Shown: positions 44,609 to 53,119 of the stretch, piece by piece
How positions within the stretch are numbered: position 1 is the first letter of the stretch
Layout: every line of letters starts with the position of its first letter
Origin: an uncultured Bacilli bacterium
GTDB lineage: Bacteria; Bacillota_I; Bacilli_A; RF39; UBA660
Assembly: GCA_949451605.1 (NCBI GenBank)
Contig: CASTSB010000008.1
Location: 1 to 64,000 of the forward strand
DNA: 64,000 nucleotides
Direction: 5' to 3'
Translations under genes and position numbers: made by a program
The notes under the pieces: generated by a model
Told to the model about the DNA's origin: nothing
Database searches by the model: none
The model's input: only the letters and a program-made list of their open reading frames with translations

Positions 44609-44662
44609 AATAATTCCCCACTTTAATTTTCTAAAAGTCCAACGAACTTTCATTAGACTTTT

Positions 44663-44680
44663 AGGAAGCTAAAGCCTCCT
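44663..44680 (-). other. 3' hairpin after the TasA-like subunit, no T tract
   Basis: AGGAGGCT pairs with AGCTTCCT around two bases directly after the stop at 44682. Without a T tract it is more likely a transcript-stabilising or processing stem than a full terminator, allowing higher levels of the upstream subunit mRNA. Confidence 0.5.
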
Positions 44681-44681
44681 A

Positions 44682-45278
44682 TTATTCAGTAACTTGAGAT
44701 ACAGTAACTGTAATTGGAATTTCAATTGATTCTAATGTTGATCCAATTTCAGTATCTGACTCATTATTTTCTTCACTATTTACCCATTCAATTTCAACAG
44801 GTACACTTACAACTTTATTTGCACTTTCTGCATTAACATCAATTACATCTGAATATCCATCAATTACAGATCCAGTAGATAAATCTACTGCTTCTCCACC
44901 TATTCTTACAACAAGTTGTGGATATTTACCAAAAGTTGTAGCTAAAGCTGTAGTATCAATTGAAATAGCATAGTTTAATGTTACATCAGTTTGAGTAACA
45001 TCTAATTCTATCTCAGTTGATCCTTTTACTCCTGGTGCAATATGATTTTCTAAAACTGCTCCACTTGCATTCTTATATTCCCAAGTAAAATCATCTATAG
45101 TAAATTCTTTAGTTTGAGTTACTTCTTCCTTATTTACAAGAATATGCCATCTAGCAATTTGTGCTGAAGATTTTCCATTAGCTTCTGTTAAATATCTAGA
45201 GTAAGTTACTGCAACTATTCCAGAAGTAACTGCAACTAATAAGAAAATTCCAAGTAATAATACATTTTTCTTTTTCAT
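44682..45278 (-). CDS. TasA-like major subunit candidate
   Basis: A 198-residue secreted protein. Signal: KKKNVLLLGIFLLVAVTSG, then TYSRYLTEANGKSSAQIARW, which corresponds to the cleavage zone and first strand of TasA/camelysin proteins. The mature part is acidic, beta-rich and cysteine-free, as expected for a fibre subunit. It lies next to SipW, has a strong ribosome site (GGAGGTGAA), and is followed by a stabilising hairpin, all suggesting high expression. Confidence 0.72.
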   Translation of the reverse strand: MKKKNVLLLGIFLLVAVTSGIVAVTYSRYLTEANGKSSAQIARWHILVNKEEVTQTKEFTIDDFTWEYKNASGAVLENHIAPGVKGSTEIELDVTQTDVTLNYAISIDTTALATTFGKYPQLVVRIGGEAVDLSTGSVIDGYSDVIDVNAESANKVVSVPVEIEWVNSEENNESDTEIGSTLESIEIPITVTVSQVTE

Positions 45279-45332
45279 TTAGTTCACCTCCTTTATTAAT
45301 TTATATCTATATTCACATCACCAAATGGAATA

Positions 45333-45893
45333 TCAAATAATCTCTAGCTCTTCTTCTTTGTTTTTCTCTTTTTTTAATTCTGCAATAAACAAAGTAGAAA
45401 GAAAAATTATTAAAGTAACTAAAACAATAACTACTTTTCCTGTCATAGTATTTAAAAACGAAAAGATAAATCCTAAAGACTTAATTCTGTGAACCATAAC
45501 ACCTTCAATAGATTTTCCTGGAACTAAATCCAAATCTTTAGAATCATTATTGTCTCCCTTAGTTTCAAAATAATATTTTTCATCTCTAATTATCAAACCT
45601 GTAACCCTATGAGTTATTATCTTATTTTTTTCTCCTCGATAAGAAAGTATGTCACCAACTAGAATATCTGAGCTTTTTACATCTTTAATAATTAAAAGAT
45701 CTCCTGTTTTAATAGTATCGTTCATTGAATCAGATAGTTCAATTAATAATTTATAGCCAAATAAACTTGGTAATTTATCACTATTCTTAGCTTTTACTAA
45801 TAAATATATATTTGAAACTATTATTAAGACACCTATTAATATTAAAGCATTGGTAATGAATGATGCAAATTTATTCTTACTTTTCTTTTTCAA
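45333..45893 (-). CDS. sipW: SipW-type signal peptidase I (ER-type)
   Basis: A 186-residue membrane peptidase. Two hydrophobic segments (about 12-32 and 150-175) flank the catalytic domain. The nucleophile is in ELSDSMNDTIKTGDLLI and the general base is a His in NKIITHRVTGL where Lys-type enzymes have Lys, marking the ER/SipW class. In Bacillus SipW processes TasA and TapA. It begins at a TTG codon, has its own promoter, and opens a six-gene cluster of secreted proteins. Confidence 0.9.
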   Translation of the reverse strand: MKKKSKNKFASFITNALILIGVLIIVSNIYLLVKAKNSDKLPSLFGYKLLIELSDSMNDTIKTGDLLIIKDVKSSDILVGDILSYRGEKNKIITHRVTGLIIRDEKYYFETKGDNNDSKDLDLVPGKSIEGVMVHRIKSLGFIFSFLNTMTGKVVIVLVTLIIFLSTLFIAELKKEKNKEEELEII

Positions 45894-45936
45894 GCAATCA
45901 CTACCCTCTAGAGTAAACTTTCCTACTCTATAAAAA

Positions 45937-45964
45937 ATTATATCATAAATTGTCGAATTTTCAA
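45937..45964 (-). promoter_or_regulatory. Promoter of the SipW/surface-protein operon
   Basis: On the minus strand: TTGAAA (45959-45964), 16-bp spacer, TATAAT (45937-45942) with TG at the extended -10. Confidence 0.7.
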
Positions 45965-46004
45965 TTAAAAATAGTTAGCAAAACAAAAATTTACAAACAA
46001 AAAA

Positions 46005-46036
46005 AAATGTAGATCGCTTTTTTTGTGTCTACATTT
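46005..46036 (-). terminator. Intrinsic terminator after glyS
   Basis: AAATGTAGA pairs with TCTACATTT, followed by a long T tract on the minus strand. Confidence 0.85.
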
Positions 46037-46059
46037 ACTATATTAGTTTAATTCACTTC

Positions 46060-47439
46060 TTATAAATTAATCTTTTCATCAATATAATTTGCTACTTCTG
46101 AAACTTTAATTATAATTTGTTCCATAGTATCTCTATCTCTTAATGTAACTACTCCATTGTTAATAGTTTCATCATCAATAGTAATTACAAAAGGTGTACC
46201 AATTGCATCACATCTTCTATATCTCTTACCAATTGATCCAGCATCATCATAACTAGTCATGAATTTATTAGAAAGTTCTTTGTAAACTTCTTCTGCTTTT
46301 TCACTATGATATTTTTTAGCAAGTGGAAGTACTGCAACTTTATATGGTGCAAGAGAAGGATGTAATTTTAACACTTCACGCTCTTCTCCATTTTCTAAAG
46401 TTTCAAGATTATAAGCATCACATACAACTGCTAAAAATAATCTATCTACTCCTACAGATGGTTCAATAACATATGGTAAATATTTTTCGTTAGTTTCTGG
46501 ATCCAAATACTTCATATCCACTTTAGAATGTGCCTCATGTACTCCTAAATCATAATCAGTACGATCAGCAATTCCCCATAATTCTCCCCATCCCATAGGA
46601 TAGTTATATTCGATATCAGTAGTTGCTTTACTATAGAATACTAACTCATGTTTTTCATGATCTCTATATCTTAAATTTTCATCTTTTAATCCAATAGACT
46701 TTAAGAAATTTAAACAATTCTTCTTATAGTATTCAAACCATTCTAAATCAGTACCTGGTTTACAGAAAAATTCATATTCCATTTGCTCAAATTCACGGGT
46801 TCTAAATATAAAGTTTCCTGGTGTAATTTCATTTCTAAACGCTTTACCAATTTGACCTATACCAAAAGGTACTTTAGCTCTTTGACTTCTTTGAACATTA
46901 TTAAAATTAACAAATATACCTTGTGCTGTTTCTCCTCGTAAATAAACTTTACTAGATGAATCTTGAGTAACACCCATACTTGTTTCAAATAGTAAATTGA
47001 ATTGACGAATTGAAGTAAAGTCACATTTTCCACATTCTGGACATAGAACATTATTTTCTTTAATAAATGATTCTAATTTCTCATTACTCCATCCATCACC
47101 AGTTTCTTCTCCATTTGTAAATTCTTCTATAAGTTTATCAGCTCTATGTCTTGTCTTACAAGCTTTACAATCAATTAAAGGATCTGAAAAACTTGCCACA
47201 TGTCCAGAAGCAACCCATACGTTTGGATTCATCAAAATAGCTGCATCTAAACCATAACTATTTTTCTCTTCTTGAATAAATTTTTTCCACCATGCCTTTT
47301 TTAAATTTTCCTTTAACTCCTTACCAAGTGGACCATAATCCCAAGTATTCGCAAGACCTCCATAAATTTCACTTCCTTGAAATATATAACCATATTGCTT
47401 GCAGTAGTTAACTACCTTTTCCATTGTGATTTTATCCAT
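46060..47439 (-). CDS. glyS: Glycyl-tRNA synthetase, single-chain type
   Basis: A 459-residue homodimeric (alpha2) GlyRS of class IIa. YGGLANTWDYGPLGKELKEN at the N-terminus, RGETAQGIFVNFNNVQRSQR (motif 2 region quoted in part), EFFCKPGTDLEWF, and EPSVGVDRLFLAVVCDAY (motif 3) are diagnostic, with a C-terminal anticodon domain. Two CxxC pairs (CKACKTRH, CPECGKC) suggest a zinc site. Bacillus uses the glyQ-glyS two-subunit enzyme at this position; this lineage has the single-chain form. Confidence 0.96.
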   Translation of the reverse strand: MDKITMEKVVNYCKQYGYIFQGSEIYGGLANTWDYGPLGKELKENLKKAWWKKFIQEEKNSYGLDAAILMNPNVWVASGHVASFSDPLIDCKACKTRHRADKLIEEFTNGEETGDGWSNEKLESFIKENNVLCPECGKCDFTSIRQFNLLFETSMGVTQDSSSKVYLRGETAQGIFVNFNNVQRSQRAKVPFGIGQIGKAFRNEITPGNFIFRTREFEQMEYEFFCKPGTDLEWFEYYKKNCLNFLKSIGLKDENLRYRDHEKHELVFYSKATTDIEYNYPMGWGELWGIADRTDYDLGVHEAHSKVDMKYLDPETNEKYLPYVIEPSVGVDRLFLAVVCDAYNLETLENGEEREVLKLHPSLAPYKVAVLPLAKKYHSEKAEEVYKELSNKFMTSYDDAGSIGKRYRRCDAIGTPFVITIDDETINNGVVTLRDRDTMEQIIIKVSEVANYIDEKINL

Positions 47440-47479
47440 TTTATCTTCCTCCTTTATTGAATGTGTTCCCTATAACAAA

Positions 47480-47600
47480 AAAACTTCTAGAATAATGTAA
47501 GGACGAGTTGTTACCCGCGGTTCCACCTTACTTATTCTAGAAGAATCTGCTTTCATCTTATACTGCTCGGGATTTTCCACATCCGTCATCACACTTATAA
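47480..47600 (-). promoter_or_regulatory. T-box riboswitch upstream of glyS
   Basis: The T-box core AAGGTGGAACCGCGGGTAA occupies 47511-47529 on the minus strand. TTCTAGAATAAGTAAGG can pair with the later CCTTAC...TTCTAGAA segment to form a terminator before the start codon. The leader is short, as in tRNA-Gly-sensing T-boxes. Confidence 0.9.
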
Positions 47601-47605
47601 CATAT

Positions 47606-47634
47606 AATATACTAATTAATTAATTAGGTGTCAA
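47606..47634 (-). promoter_or_regulatory. SigA promoter of the glyS leader
   Basis: On the minus strand: TTGACA (47629-47634), 17-bp spacer, TATATT (47606-47611). Confidence 0.8.
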
Positions 47635-47641
47635 GTAAAAA

Positions 47642-47926
47642 TTATCCAATTCTTGAAACACGTCTTTTACGTGCATTAAATAATTTTAAATTTACTCTAC
47701 ATAAATTATGCTTTTTTATTTTTTTCATTCTATGATAATCTAATATTTCTTTTAGAGAAGTCATAATACTTATTAATGTATAAATAATAAATAATATAAA
47801 AACAAATTTAATATTACCTTTAATAAGTAAAAACAATATTGTATAAATAAATAACCCTATAATTGATAAACCAAGTATTATATAGTCAAGCATCACAAGT
47901 TCTCTCATTTGTTTTCTATATTTCAT
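47642..47926 (-). CDS. Small two- or three-helix membrane protein
   Basis: A 94-residue protein with hydrophobic segments at about 13-32 (IILGLSIIGLFIYTILFLL) and 38-58 (FVFILFIIYTLISIMTSL), and a basic cytoplasmic C-terminus (KKIKKHNLC, NARKRRVSRI). No family recognised. Start 47926 is an ATG; the longer reading adds eight residues without a better ribosome site. It lies between recO and the glyS promoter. Confidence 0.5.
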   Translation of the reverse strand: MKYRKQMRELVMLDYIILGLSIIGLFIYTILFLLIKGNIKFVFILFIIYTLISIMTSLKEILDYHRMKKIKKHNLCRVNLKLFNARKRRVSRIG

Positions 47927-48015
47927 AAATTTAACCCCCTGAAACTTCAAAAGCCAATAAGCTCTAAAAGTGTCTAAATTATATCATAAAATATTAAAAA
48001 ATGCAAATATAAATG

Positions 48016-48038
48016 AAAAAAGATATGACATCCATATC
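48016..48038 (-). terminator. Intrinsic terminator after recO
   Basis: GATATG pairs with CATATC around five bases, followed by TTTTTT on the minus strand. Confidence 0.8.
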
Positions 48039-48039
48039 C

Positions 48040-48783
48040 TTACTCTTTATTAGATAGCTTATTTATTTGTTTTATAAAACTTTTACTTTTTAAATATAAT
48101 CCAGTATGCTCATAATACTCATCTAGAAATACATTTATTTCTGAAACAATTTTTCTATCAATATTTAATTTTGTAATATTCTTTATCTCTACATAACTAT
48201 ACATCCTAATTGTTTTAATAACCTCTTCACTAGTTAATTTCTGATTAGTATAACAGTCACTACAAACAAAACCATATTCACTGCTTGATAAAGATATAAT
48301 ATTTTTAGTGCTACCACATAAACTACAAGAATCTAAATTAGGTTTAACACCCAAAAAATCCAGCAATTTAAGTTCCAAGATATTAGTTAAAATAAGTGGG
48401 TCTAAACCATCTTCAATTTTTAGTAATGTATCTTTTAAATAATCAAAAATTAAAGGGTCTGAATTTTGCCTTTCAACCTGCATTACTAAATCCATTAAAA
48501 ATGAAGAATAACTTATTTTTTCAAGATCCATTAATGTATTAGTAAAAGAGTTAATTAAATCTACACTAATTAATGTTGATAACCCACTCTCTTTATAATA
48601 AATATTGAAAGTACCATAAATTAATTTTCTACTAACACCCCTAAGTTTACTCTTTATATTGCGTGCACCCTTTGACATTACACCAATAAGCCCATATTCT
48701 TTAGTTAAAACATTTAATATTTTACTAGACTCAGAATAATTAACTTCACTTAGAATAATTCCCTCTATACTTTCAATCTTCAA
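48040..48783 (-). CDS. recO: DNA repair protein RecO
   Basis: A 247-residue recombination mediator that helps load RecA. N-terminal OB fold: EGIILSEVNYSESSKILNVL, GLIGVMSKGARN. The C-terminal domain has a zinc site with CSLCGSTKN and CSDCYTNQ. Located after era and yqzL in the standard order and followed by a terminator. Confidence 0.93.
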   Translation of the reverse strand: MKIESIEGIILSEVNYSESSKILNVLTKEYGLIGVMSKGARNIKSKLRGVSRKLIYGTFNIYYKESGLSTLISVDLINSFTNTLMDLEKISYSSFLMDLVMQVERQNSDPLIFDYLKDTLLKIEDGLDPLILTNILELKLLDFLGVKPNLDSCSLCGSTKNIISLSSSEYGFVCSDCYTNQKLTSEEVIKTIRMYSYVEIKNITKLNIDRKIVSEINVFLDEYYEHTGLYLKSKSFIKQINKLSNKE

Positions 48784-48794
48784 TAAATATCACT

Positions 48795-48887
48795 CTACTT
48801 CTTTTTTAATTCTTGTAATAAATTATAATATTTGATATCTCCGGTTTTCTTAAATAAATTCCATAATATCTTTTCTTGCTTATTCAT
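48795..48887 (-). CDS. yqzL: YqzL-like small protein between era and recO
   Basis: A 30-residue reading frame I read directly: it starts MNKQEKILWNLFKKTG and ends LLQELKKK. The WNLFKKTGDI then YYNLLQEL pattern fits the YqzL family, which occupies this exact slot between era and recO in Bacillus. The start follows AGAGGTGA at the right distance. Function unknown. It lies 11 bp upstream of recO. Confidence 0.8.
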   Translation of the reverse strand: MNKQEKILWNLFKKTGDIKYYNLLQELKKK

Positions 48888-48940
48888 AAAAATCACCTCT
48901 ACCTATATAGTGGTGATTTATTAATTATTTATTCATTTTT

Positions 48941-49831
48941 TTATTCATCTTCGTCTTTTAGTCCCAACTCTATAAAATATTTTTCTTCATCTCGCCAATT
49001 TTTAAGAGTTTTAACATAAGTTTCTAAAAAAACTTTTTTTTCTAAAAATTCTTCCATATCTTTACGAGCTAATGTTCCTATTTCTTTCAGCATTGAACCA
49101 TTCTTACCAATAATTATTTTCTTTACATTGTCTCTATCAACCACAACCAAAACTTGAATATGAACACTATTTTTATTTTCTTCAAAATTTTCAACATAAC
49201 AAGTAACAGTATGTGGAATCTCATCATGAGTAAGTTCAAGAATTTTTTCTCTTACAAACTCAGCCATTATAAATCTAGTAGAAACATTAGTAAGATCTTC
49301 AGAAGAATAAATTTGTTCTGAATCAGGAAGATTTTTCTTTATACAAGTAAGTAAATCTCCAACATTATCACTTTTTTTAGCACTAATTGGAATAATTTCT
49401 GCAAAATCATATAATTCCTTAACTTTATTTATTTCTTCTAATAATTTGGTTTTATCTTTTACTTGATCGATTTTATTCAAAAGTAAAAATATTGGAACTC
49501 CTTTATCTTTAATTCTATCAAGAACAAACTGATCTCCTCTTCCAAAACCAGTTGATACATCAATTAAAAATAAAATAACGTCTACTCCTTCAGTATTATT
49601 ATAAGCTTTCTTATTCATTAAATTTCCAAGCTTATGAGTTGGTTTATGAATACCAGGTGTATCTACAAATATAATTTGTGAATCATTATCATTATAAATT
49701 CCTTGAATAATATTTCTAGTTGTTCCACTAACATTGGATGTGATAGCAAGTTTCATTCCTAGTATATTATTAAGTAAAGTACTTTTACCAACATTAGGTC
49801 TTCCAACTAAACTAACAAATCCACATTTCAT
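48941..49831 (-). CDS. era: GTPase Era
   Basis: A 296-residue GTPase for 16S rRNA 3'-end maturation and 30S assembly. G1 GRPNVGKSTLLNNI, G3 DTPGIHKPTHKLG, G4 NKIDQV, then the C-terminal KH domain (IIIGKNGSMLKEIGTLARKD). Its start overlaps cdd by four bases. Confidence 0.97.
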   Translation of the reverse strand: MKCGFVSLVGRPNVGKSTLLNNILGMKLAITSNVSGTTRNIIQGIYNDNDSQIIFVDTPGIHKPTHKLGNLMNKKAYNNTEGVDVILFLIDVSTGFGRGDQFVLDRIKDKGVPIFLLLNKIDQVKDKTKLLEEINKVKELYDFAEIIPISAKKSDNVGDLLTCIKKNLPDSEQIYSSEDLTNVSTRFIMAEFVREKILELTHDEIPHTVTCYVENFEENKNSVHIQVLVVVDRDNVKKIIIGKNGSMLKEIGTLARKDMEEFLEKKVFLETYVKTLKNWRDEEKYFIELGLKDEDE

Positions 49832-50214
49832 TTTAAATCATCTCCAGAAAATGGATAAGGACAAAGCTCAGATACAGTATGCACTTCAACTCGACCTACT
49901 GTATCATAACAATAAATATTACAATTCTTATCAAAAAACTCAGAAATTAATTGACGACATACAAAACAAGGCATGCCAATTCTTCCAGAAGAAACCATAA
50001 CATGGATTTCCTTAAAATCTCCTTTTTTTACTCCTGAAGTAATTGCATTAAATATTGCTGCGCGTTCTGCACAAGTACCAGCTCTAGTACTTGCATCTTC
50101 TACATTAACTCCAAAAAACTCTTGTCCATCTTTTGTTACTACACAAGCAGAAACTGGAAAATTAGAAATTGGCACATAACTATTTTTATGAAGTTCTAAT
50201 AATTTATCTTTCAT
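49828..50214 (-). CDS. cdd: Cytidine deaminase
   Basis: A 128-residue zinc enzyme that converts cytidine and deoxycytidine to uridine forms for pyrimidine salvage. The catalytic motifs are TCAERAAIFNA (Cys/Glu) and PCFVCRQLISEF (zinc cysteines). ENG/FFGVNVEDAS binds the ribose, with VEDAS in place of the usual VENAS. Overlaps dgkA and era by four bases each. Confidence 0.95.
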   Translation of the reverse strand: MKDKLLELHKNSYVPISNFPVSACVVTKDGQEFFGVNVEDASTRAGTCAERAAIFNAITSGVKKGDFKEIHVMVSSGRIGMPCFVCRQLISEFFDKNCNIYCYDTVGRVEVHTVSELCPYPFSGDDLK

Positions 50215-50615
50215 AATAAACCTCCAATAAATGAAATAATTTTAGGAACAAATATAATTAATCCAACAATTGACGAAATAATTGCCATCATAAGAACACC
50301 AGCTGCTGCTGTATCTTTAGCACTTTTAGCCAAAGGATGTATATCAGGAGAAGCTAAATCAACTACATTTTCAATAGAAGTATTAAAAAACTCTGCCATT
50401 AATACAAGACCAATTAGTACTAAGCATACTAACCACTCAACATAGCTTATTTTAAAAACAAAACCAAAAATAATTACTAAAAAAGCAACTATTGTATGAA
50501 TTTTTAAATTTTGTTCTCCCTTATAAGATTGAAGTATTCCATAAAAGGCATATTTAAAACTATTGGTTAATCTTTTCTTATCTAATTTCAAATTAGTTTT
50601 CCCTTTTAATGCCAT
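50211..50615 (-). CDS. dgkA: Undecaprenol/diacylglycerol kinase family protein
   Basis: A 134-residue membrane kinase with three helices (about 30-50, 53-72, 108-130). The signature EFFNTSIENVVDLASPD and AKDTAAAGVLM carry the conserved Glu, Asn and Asp of the active site. In Gram-positives it phosphorylates undecaprenol. Start 50615 (MALKGKTN) overlaps the end of ybeY by 23 bases. Confidence 0.92.
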   Translation of the reverse strand: MALKGKTNLKLDKKRLTNSFKYAFYGILQSYKGEQNLKIHTIVAFLVIIFGFVFKISYVEWLVCLVLIGLVLMAEFFNTSIENVVDLASPDIHPLAKSAKDTAAAGVLMMAIISSIVGLIIFVPKIISFIGGLL

Positions 50616-51054
50616 ATAAATCAAGTACCTCCTCTTGTTTTTTAAACATGACTTCTTCATCTTCCTTATTCATATGATCATATCCAAGTAAATGATAAAA
50701 ACCATGAACAGCTAAGAAAGAAAGTTCTCGAAGTAATGAATGATTAAATTCCTTGGCTTGACTCTTAGCTTTATCAATAGATATATAAATATCACCTAAA
50801 ACTCTAATCCCATCAGGAAGCACCATTGTATCATCATCCTCTAATGCAAATGTTATTACATCAGTTTCTCTATCAATTCCTCTATAAGTTTTATTAAGTT
50901 CATGTATAAACTCATTATCAACAATAATTAAATTAAAATTAATAGCTTCAAGCTTTTCTTTATCAATTGCACTATATAATACTTTTAAAACTGTATCCAA
51001 CTCTTTAATTTCTTCGTTAGTTTGATTAAACACTTCAATATTACTACTATTCAT
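50593..51054 (-). CDS. ybeY: Endoribonuclease YbeY
   Basis: A 153-residue zinc endonuclease involved in 16S rRNA 3'-end processing and ribosome quality control. DRETDVITFAL and the zinc motif LAVHGFYHLLGYDH (HGxLHLLGYDH family pattern) are present. In Bacillus phoH and yqfF precede it; both are missing here and a VanZ-like gene precedes it instead. Confidence 0.95.
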   Translation of the reverse strand: MNSSNIEVFNQTNEEIKELDTVLKVLYSAIDKEKLEAINFNLIIVDNEFIHELNKTYRGIDRETDVITFALEDDDTMVLPDGIRVLGDIYISIDKAKSQAKEFNHSLLRELSFLAVHGFYHLLGYDHMNKEDEEVMFKKQEEVLDLYGIKREN

Positions 51055-51062
51055 ATACTCTC

Positions 51063-51662
51063 CTATATCAGCGTTATTATAAACATTAAAATAATTACAG
51101 CTAAAACATTTAAAAACAACTCACTTTTTAATGCTTCTGGTAACTTATTCCAAATACGTTTAATAACATAATAAATTAAATAACCTAAAAATCCTCCTAA
51201 AACATTAAGAATAATATCATCTATATCAAATACTCTACCAATTATTAATTGAACTGTTTCAATAGCACATGATGTAAGCAAAGTTAAAAATAAAGTAAGA
51301 TATGGCTTTTCGTTTTTCAAATAAAGACTTGTAAATAAACCATAAGGTAAAAACAAAAACATATTTCCAATAACATTCTTAATGAATAATCGACTGCCCA
51401 TATTATACCTCAATATTTCCCTAAATGGAATAAAATTATTCGTAGACCATGAGACATCATCTTGAAATGTAACTATTTGGAATAAACATAAAATATAAAT
51501 AATAAAAGTAAACATTAATAATTCTTTATAAAAAACAAACTTTTCCTTATTTTTTATAATATAACTAAGTCTAACTGAGATAAGTACAACACTACATATC
51601 ACAAGAATTGGCCAAGTAAGATCAATTACAGCTTGTATAGTATCATTAAACGTTTTTAACAA
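51063..51662 (-). CDS. VanZ-like membrane protein
   Basis: A 199-residue protein with about five membrane helices. FIPFREILRYNM, GNMFLFLPYGLFTSLYLK, and TSCAIETVQLIIGRVFDIDDIILNVLGG (given here in parts: ETVQLIIGR, FDIDDIILNVLGGFLGY) are VanZ hallmarks. VanZ proteins affect cell-envelope antibiotic tolerance; the mechanism is not established. Start TTG at 51662 is chosen because GAGGAG lies seven bases before it, within the yqfD stop. It stands where phoH and pgpH usually lie. Confidence 0.85.
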   Translation of the reverse strand: MLKTFNDTIQAVIDLTWPILVICSVVLISVRLSYIIKNKEKFVFYKELLMFTFIIYILCLFQIVTFQDDVSWSTNNFIPFREILRYNMGSRLFIKNVIGNMFLFLPYGLFTSLYLKNEKPYLTLFLTLLTSCAIETVQLIIGRVFDIDDIILNVLGGFLGYLIYYVIKRIWNKLPEALKSELFLNVLAVIILMFIITLI

Positions 51663-51666
51663 AGTA

Positions 51667-52827
51667 TCACTCCTCTTCTTGCATATATTTATTAAGATCA
51701 TCTATAGATATTTCTTCTATTTTAGTTATATCCTCTCTTACCTTAAAGAATACTCCTATTATTATTCTACTATCTTTCACCTCTTTTTTCAAAATTTTTT
51801 TATGTAATATTTTATCATCCTTACCTAGTTTATTAATAAGTTTAGCCTCTGCTACTTCTATTGCATAAGAATCAACATTTTCTAAAGTAAAATTTTTATC
51901 TATTACTTTAGTTTCCATATAAGTCGTATAATAAAATCTTATTGGAAGTATTTTACTATTCAAGATATTTATATCCTTACTTTTATATGTTTTATAACTA
52001 CTTTTACTCTTAAAATTAAAAAACTCAACTCCTAAGCTTTTACTACTTCTACCTGTAACATTTTCTTCGTGATAATGCTTAGGTAAATCAACATATACTT
52101 GATACCAAACTTCTCCAAATACTCTTCCCTTAGCACATCTAGTACTAACAATTTCTTCCTTATTAAAAATATTACCACTAATTAACACATCACCTTTTTT
52201 TACACTTCTATTAATAGCAGTCATAACCTCACCACTAGTTGCTTCAATTTGTGTAACAAAGGCATCCTTTTTAGCAACAATATTAGTTGGAGTACATTTA
52301 TCTTCATCTTTATTTTTAACACGTTCTACAACATTAATTATATACTTCGTCCCAACTTCTTCAATTTCAAGCCACTCTATAGTATCTTTTTCTTCAGCTA
52401 AAATTTCTTTAATTATTTGATTTTTTCGATTATATCCTACTTTAAATTGATACTTATAAACACCTCTAACTTTCAAATCTTCTAGTATTTGTTTAGTTAA
52501 TGTTTTACTACTTGTAATAATTTCTATATCAAAAATCATACAAGAAGTTAAAAAAATTAAAATACAGCATATAAAAAAACAAATAATAAAAGATAAATAA
52601 TTATTAAATATATTTTTTAGATGAGAAACACCATAAATTCTTAGAACAGTTATTTTGTAGCTTGTTTTAATCTTTTTTATTTTTTTATAATCTTCTAAAT
52701 CAACTACAATTATAAAATAATCTTGATATTTAGCAAGTTCCAAAATTTTAATACCTTTACTAATTAAAAGATGAATAAAGTAATCAATATTTTTCCCACT
52801 TATCTTTAATTTGTACTTAGATATCAT
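51667..52827 (-). CDS. yqfD: Sporulation protein YqfD
   Basis: A 386-residue membrane protein. An N-terminal cytoplasmic domain (YFIHLLISKGIKILELAKYQ), one helix near 85-105 (SFIICFFICCILIFLTSCMI), then an extracytoplasmic domain with GVYKYQFKVGYNRKN, IEWLEIEEVGTKYIINVVER and a region containing SGEVMTAINRSVKKGDVLISG, as in YqfD/SpoIV-type proteins. Made in the mother cell under SigE in Bacillus; needed for sporulation. Overlaps yqfC by 11 bases. Confidence 0.92.
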   Translation of the reverse strand: MISKYKLKISGKNIDYFIHLLISKGIKILELAKYQDYFIIVVDLEDYKKIKKIKTSYKITVLRIYGVSHLKNIFNNYLSFIICFFICCILIFLTSCMIFDIEIITSSKTLTKQILEDLKVRGVYKYQFKVGYNRKNQIIKEILAEEKDTIEWLEIEEVGTKYIINVVERVKNKDEDKCTPTNIVAKKDAFVTQIEATSGEVMTAINRSVKKGDVLISGNIFNKEEIVSTRCAKGRVFGEVWYQVYVDLPKHYHEENVTGRSSKSLGVEFFNFKSKSSYKTYKSKDINILNSKILPIRFYYTTYMETKVIDKNFTLENVDSYAIEVAEAKLINKLGKDDKILHKKILKKEVKDSRIIIGVFFKVREDITKIEEISIDDLNKYMQEEE

Positions 52828-53065
52828 TAACTTCTACCCCGTTAACTTCTCCATATATTAAAACTTCATCATCTAATAATTTGTTAAGTACAAAATTATT
52901 TCCTTTAAAAATAATTCTTTTATTATTTAAAATAATACTTACTCTATCAGTTTCTAAAGACAATATTTTAGTATAATTAATAATATGAAGTCTATCTGAA
53001 TATACAGTAAATCTAAATTCTAAATCATCAAAATAATTTCTTACTTTATCTCTCATTATCTTCAC
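52817..53065 (-). CDS. yqfC: Sporulation protein YqfC
   Basis: An 82-residue YabP/YqfC-type protein. IINYTKILSLETDRVSIIL and RIIFKGNNFVLNKLLDDEVL fit the family. YqfC precedes yqfD in all known sporulators and is expressed from a SigE promoter; I could not recognise that promoter with confidence. Confidence 0.88.
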   Translation of the reverse strand: MKIMRDKVRNYFDDLEFRFTVYSDRLHIINYTKILSLETDRVSIILNNKRIIFKGNNFVLNKLLDDEVLIYGEVNGVEVNDI

Positions 53066-53090
53066 CTAAAAAAGTATATGAAATAAATCA

Positions 53091-53118
53091 AAAAAAAAGA
53101 AATACATATAAGTATTTC
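53091..53118 (-). terminator. Intrinsic terminator after the YhgE-like gene
   Basis: GAAATAC pairs with GTATTTC around six bases, followed by eight T residues on the minus strand. Confidence 0.85.
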
Positions 53119-53119
53119 T

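Noticed and set aside
46857-47051. Minus-strand 64-codon frame inside glyS
   Set aside because: Alternative frame of a conserved synthetase; no independent signals.
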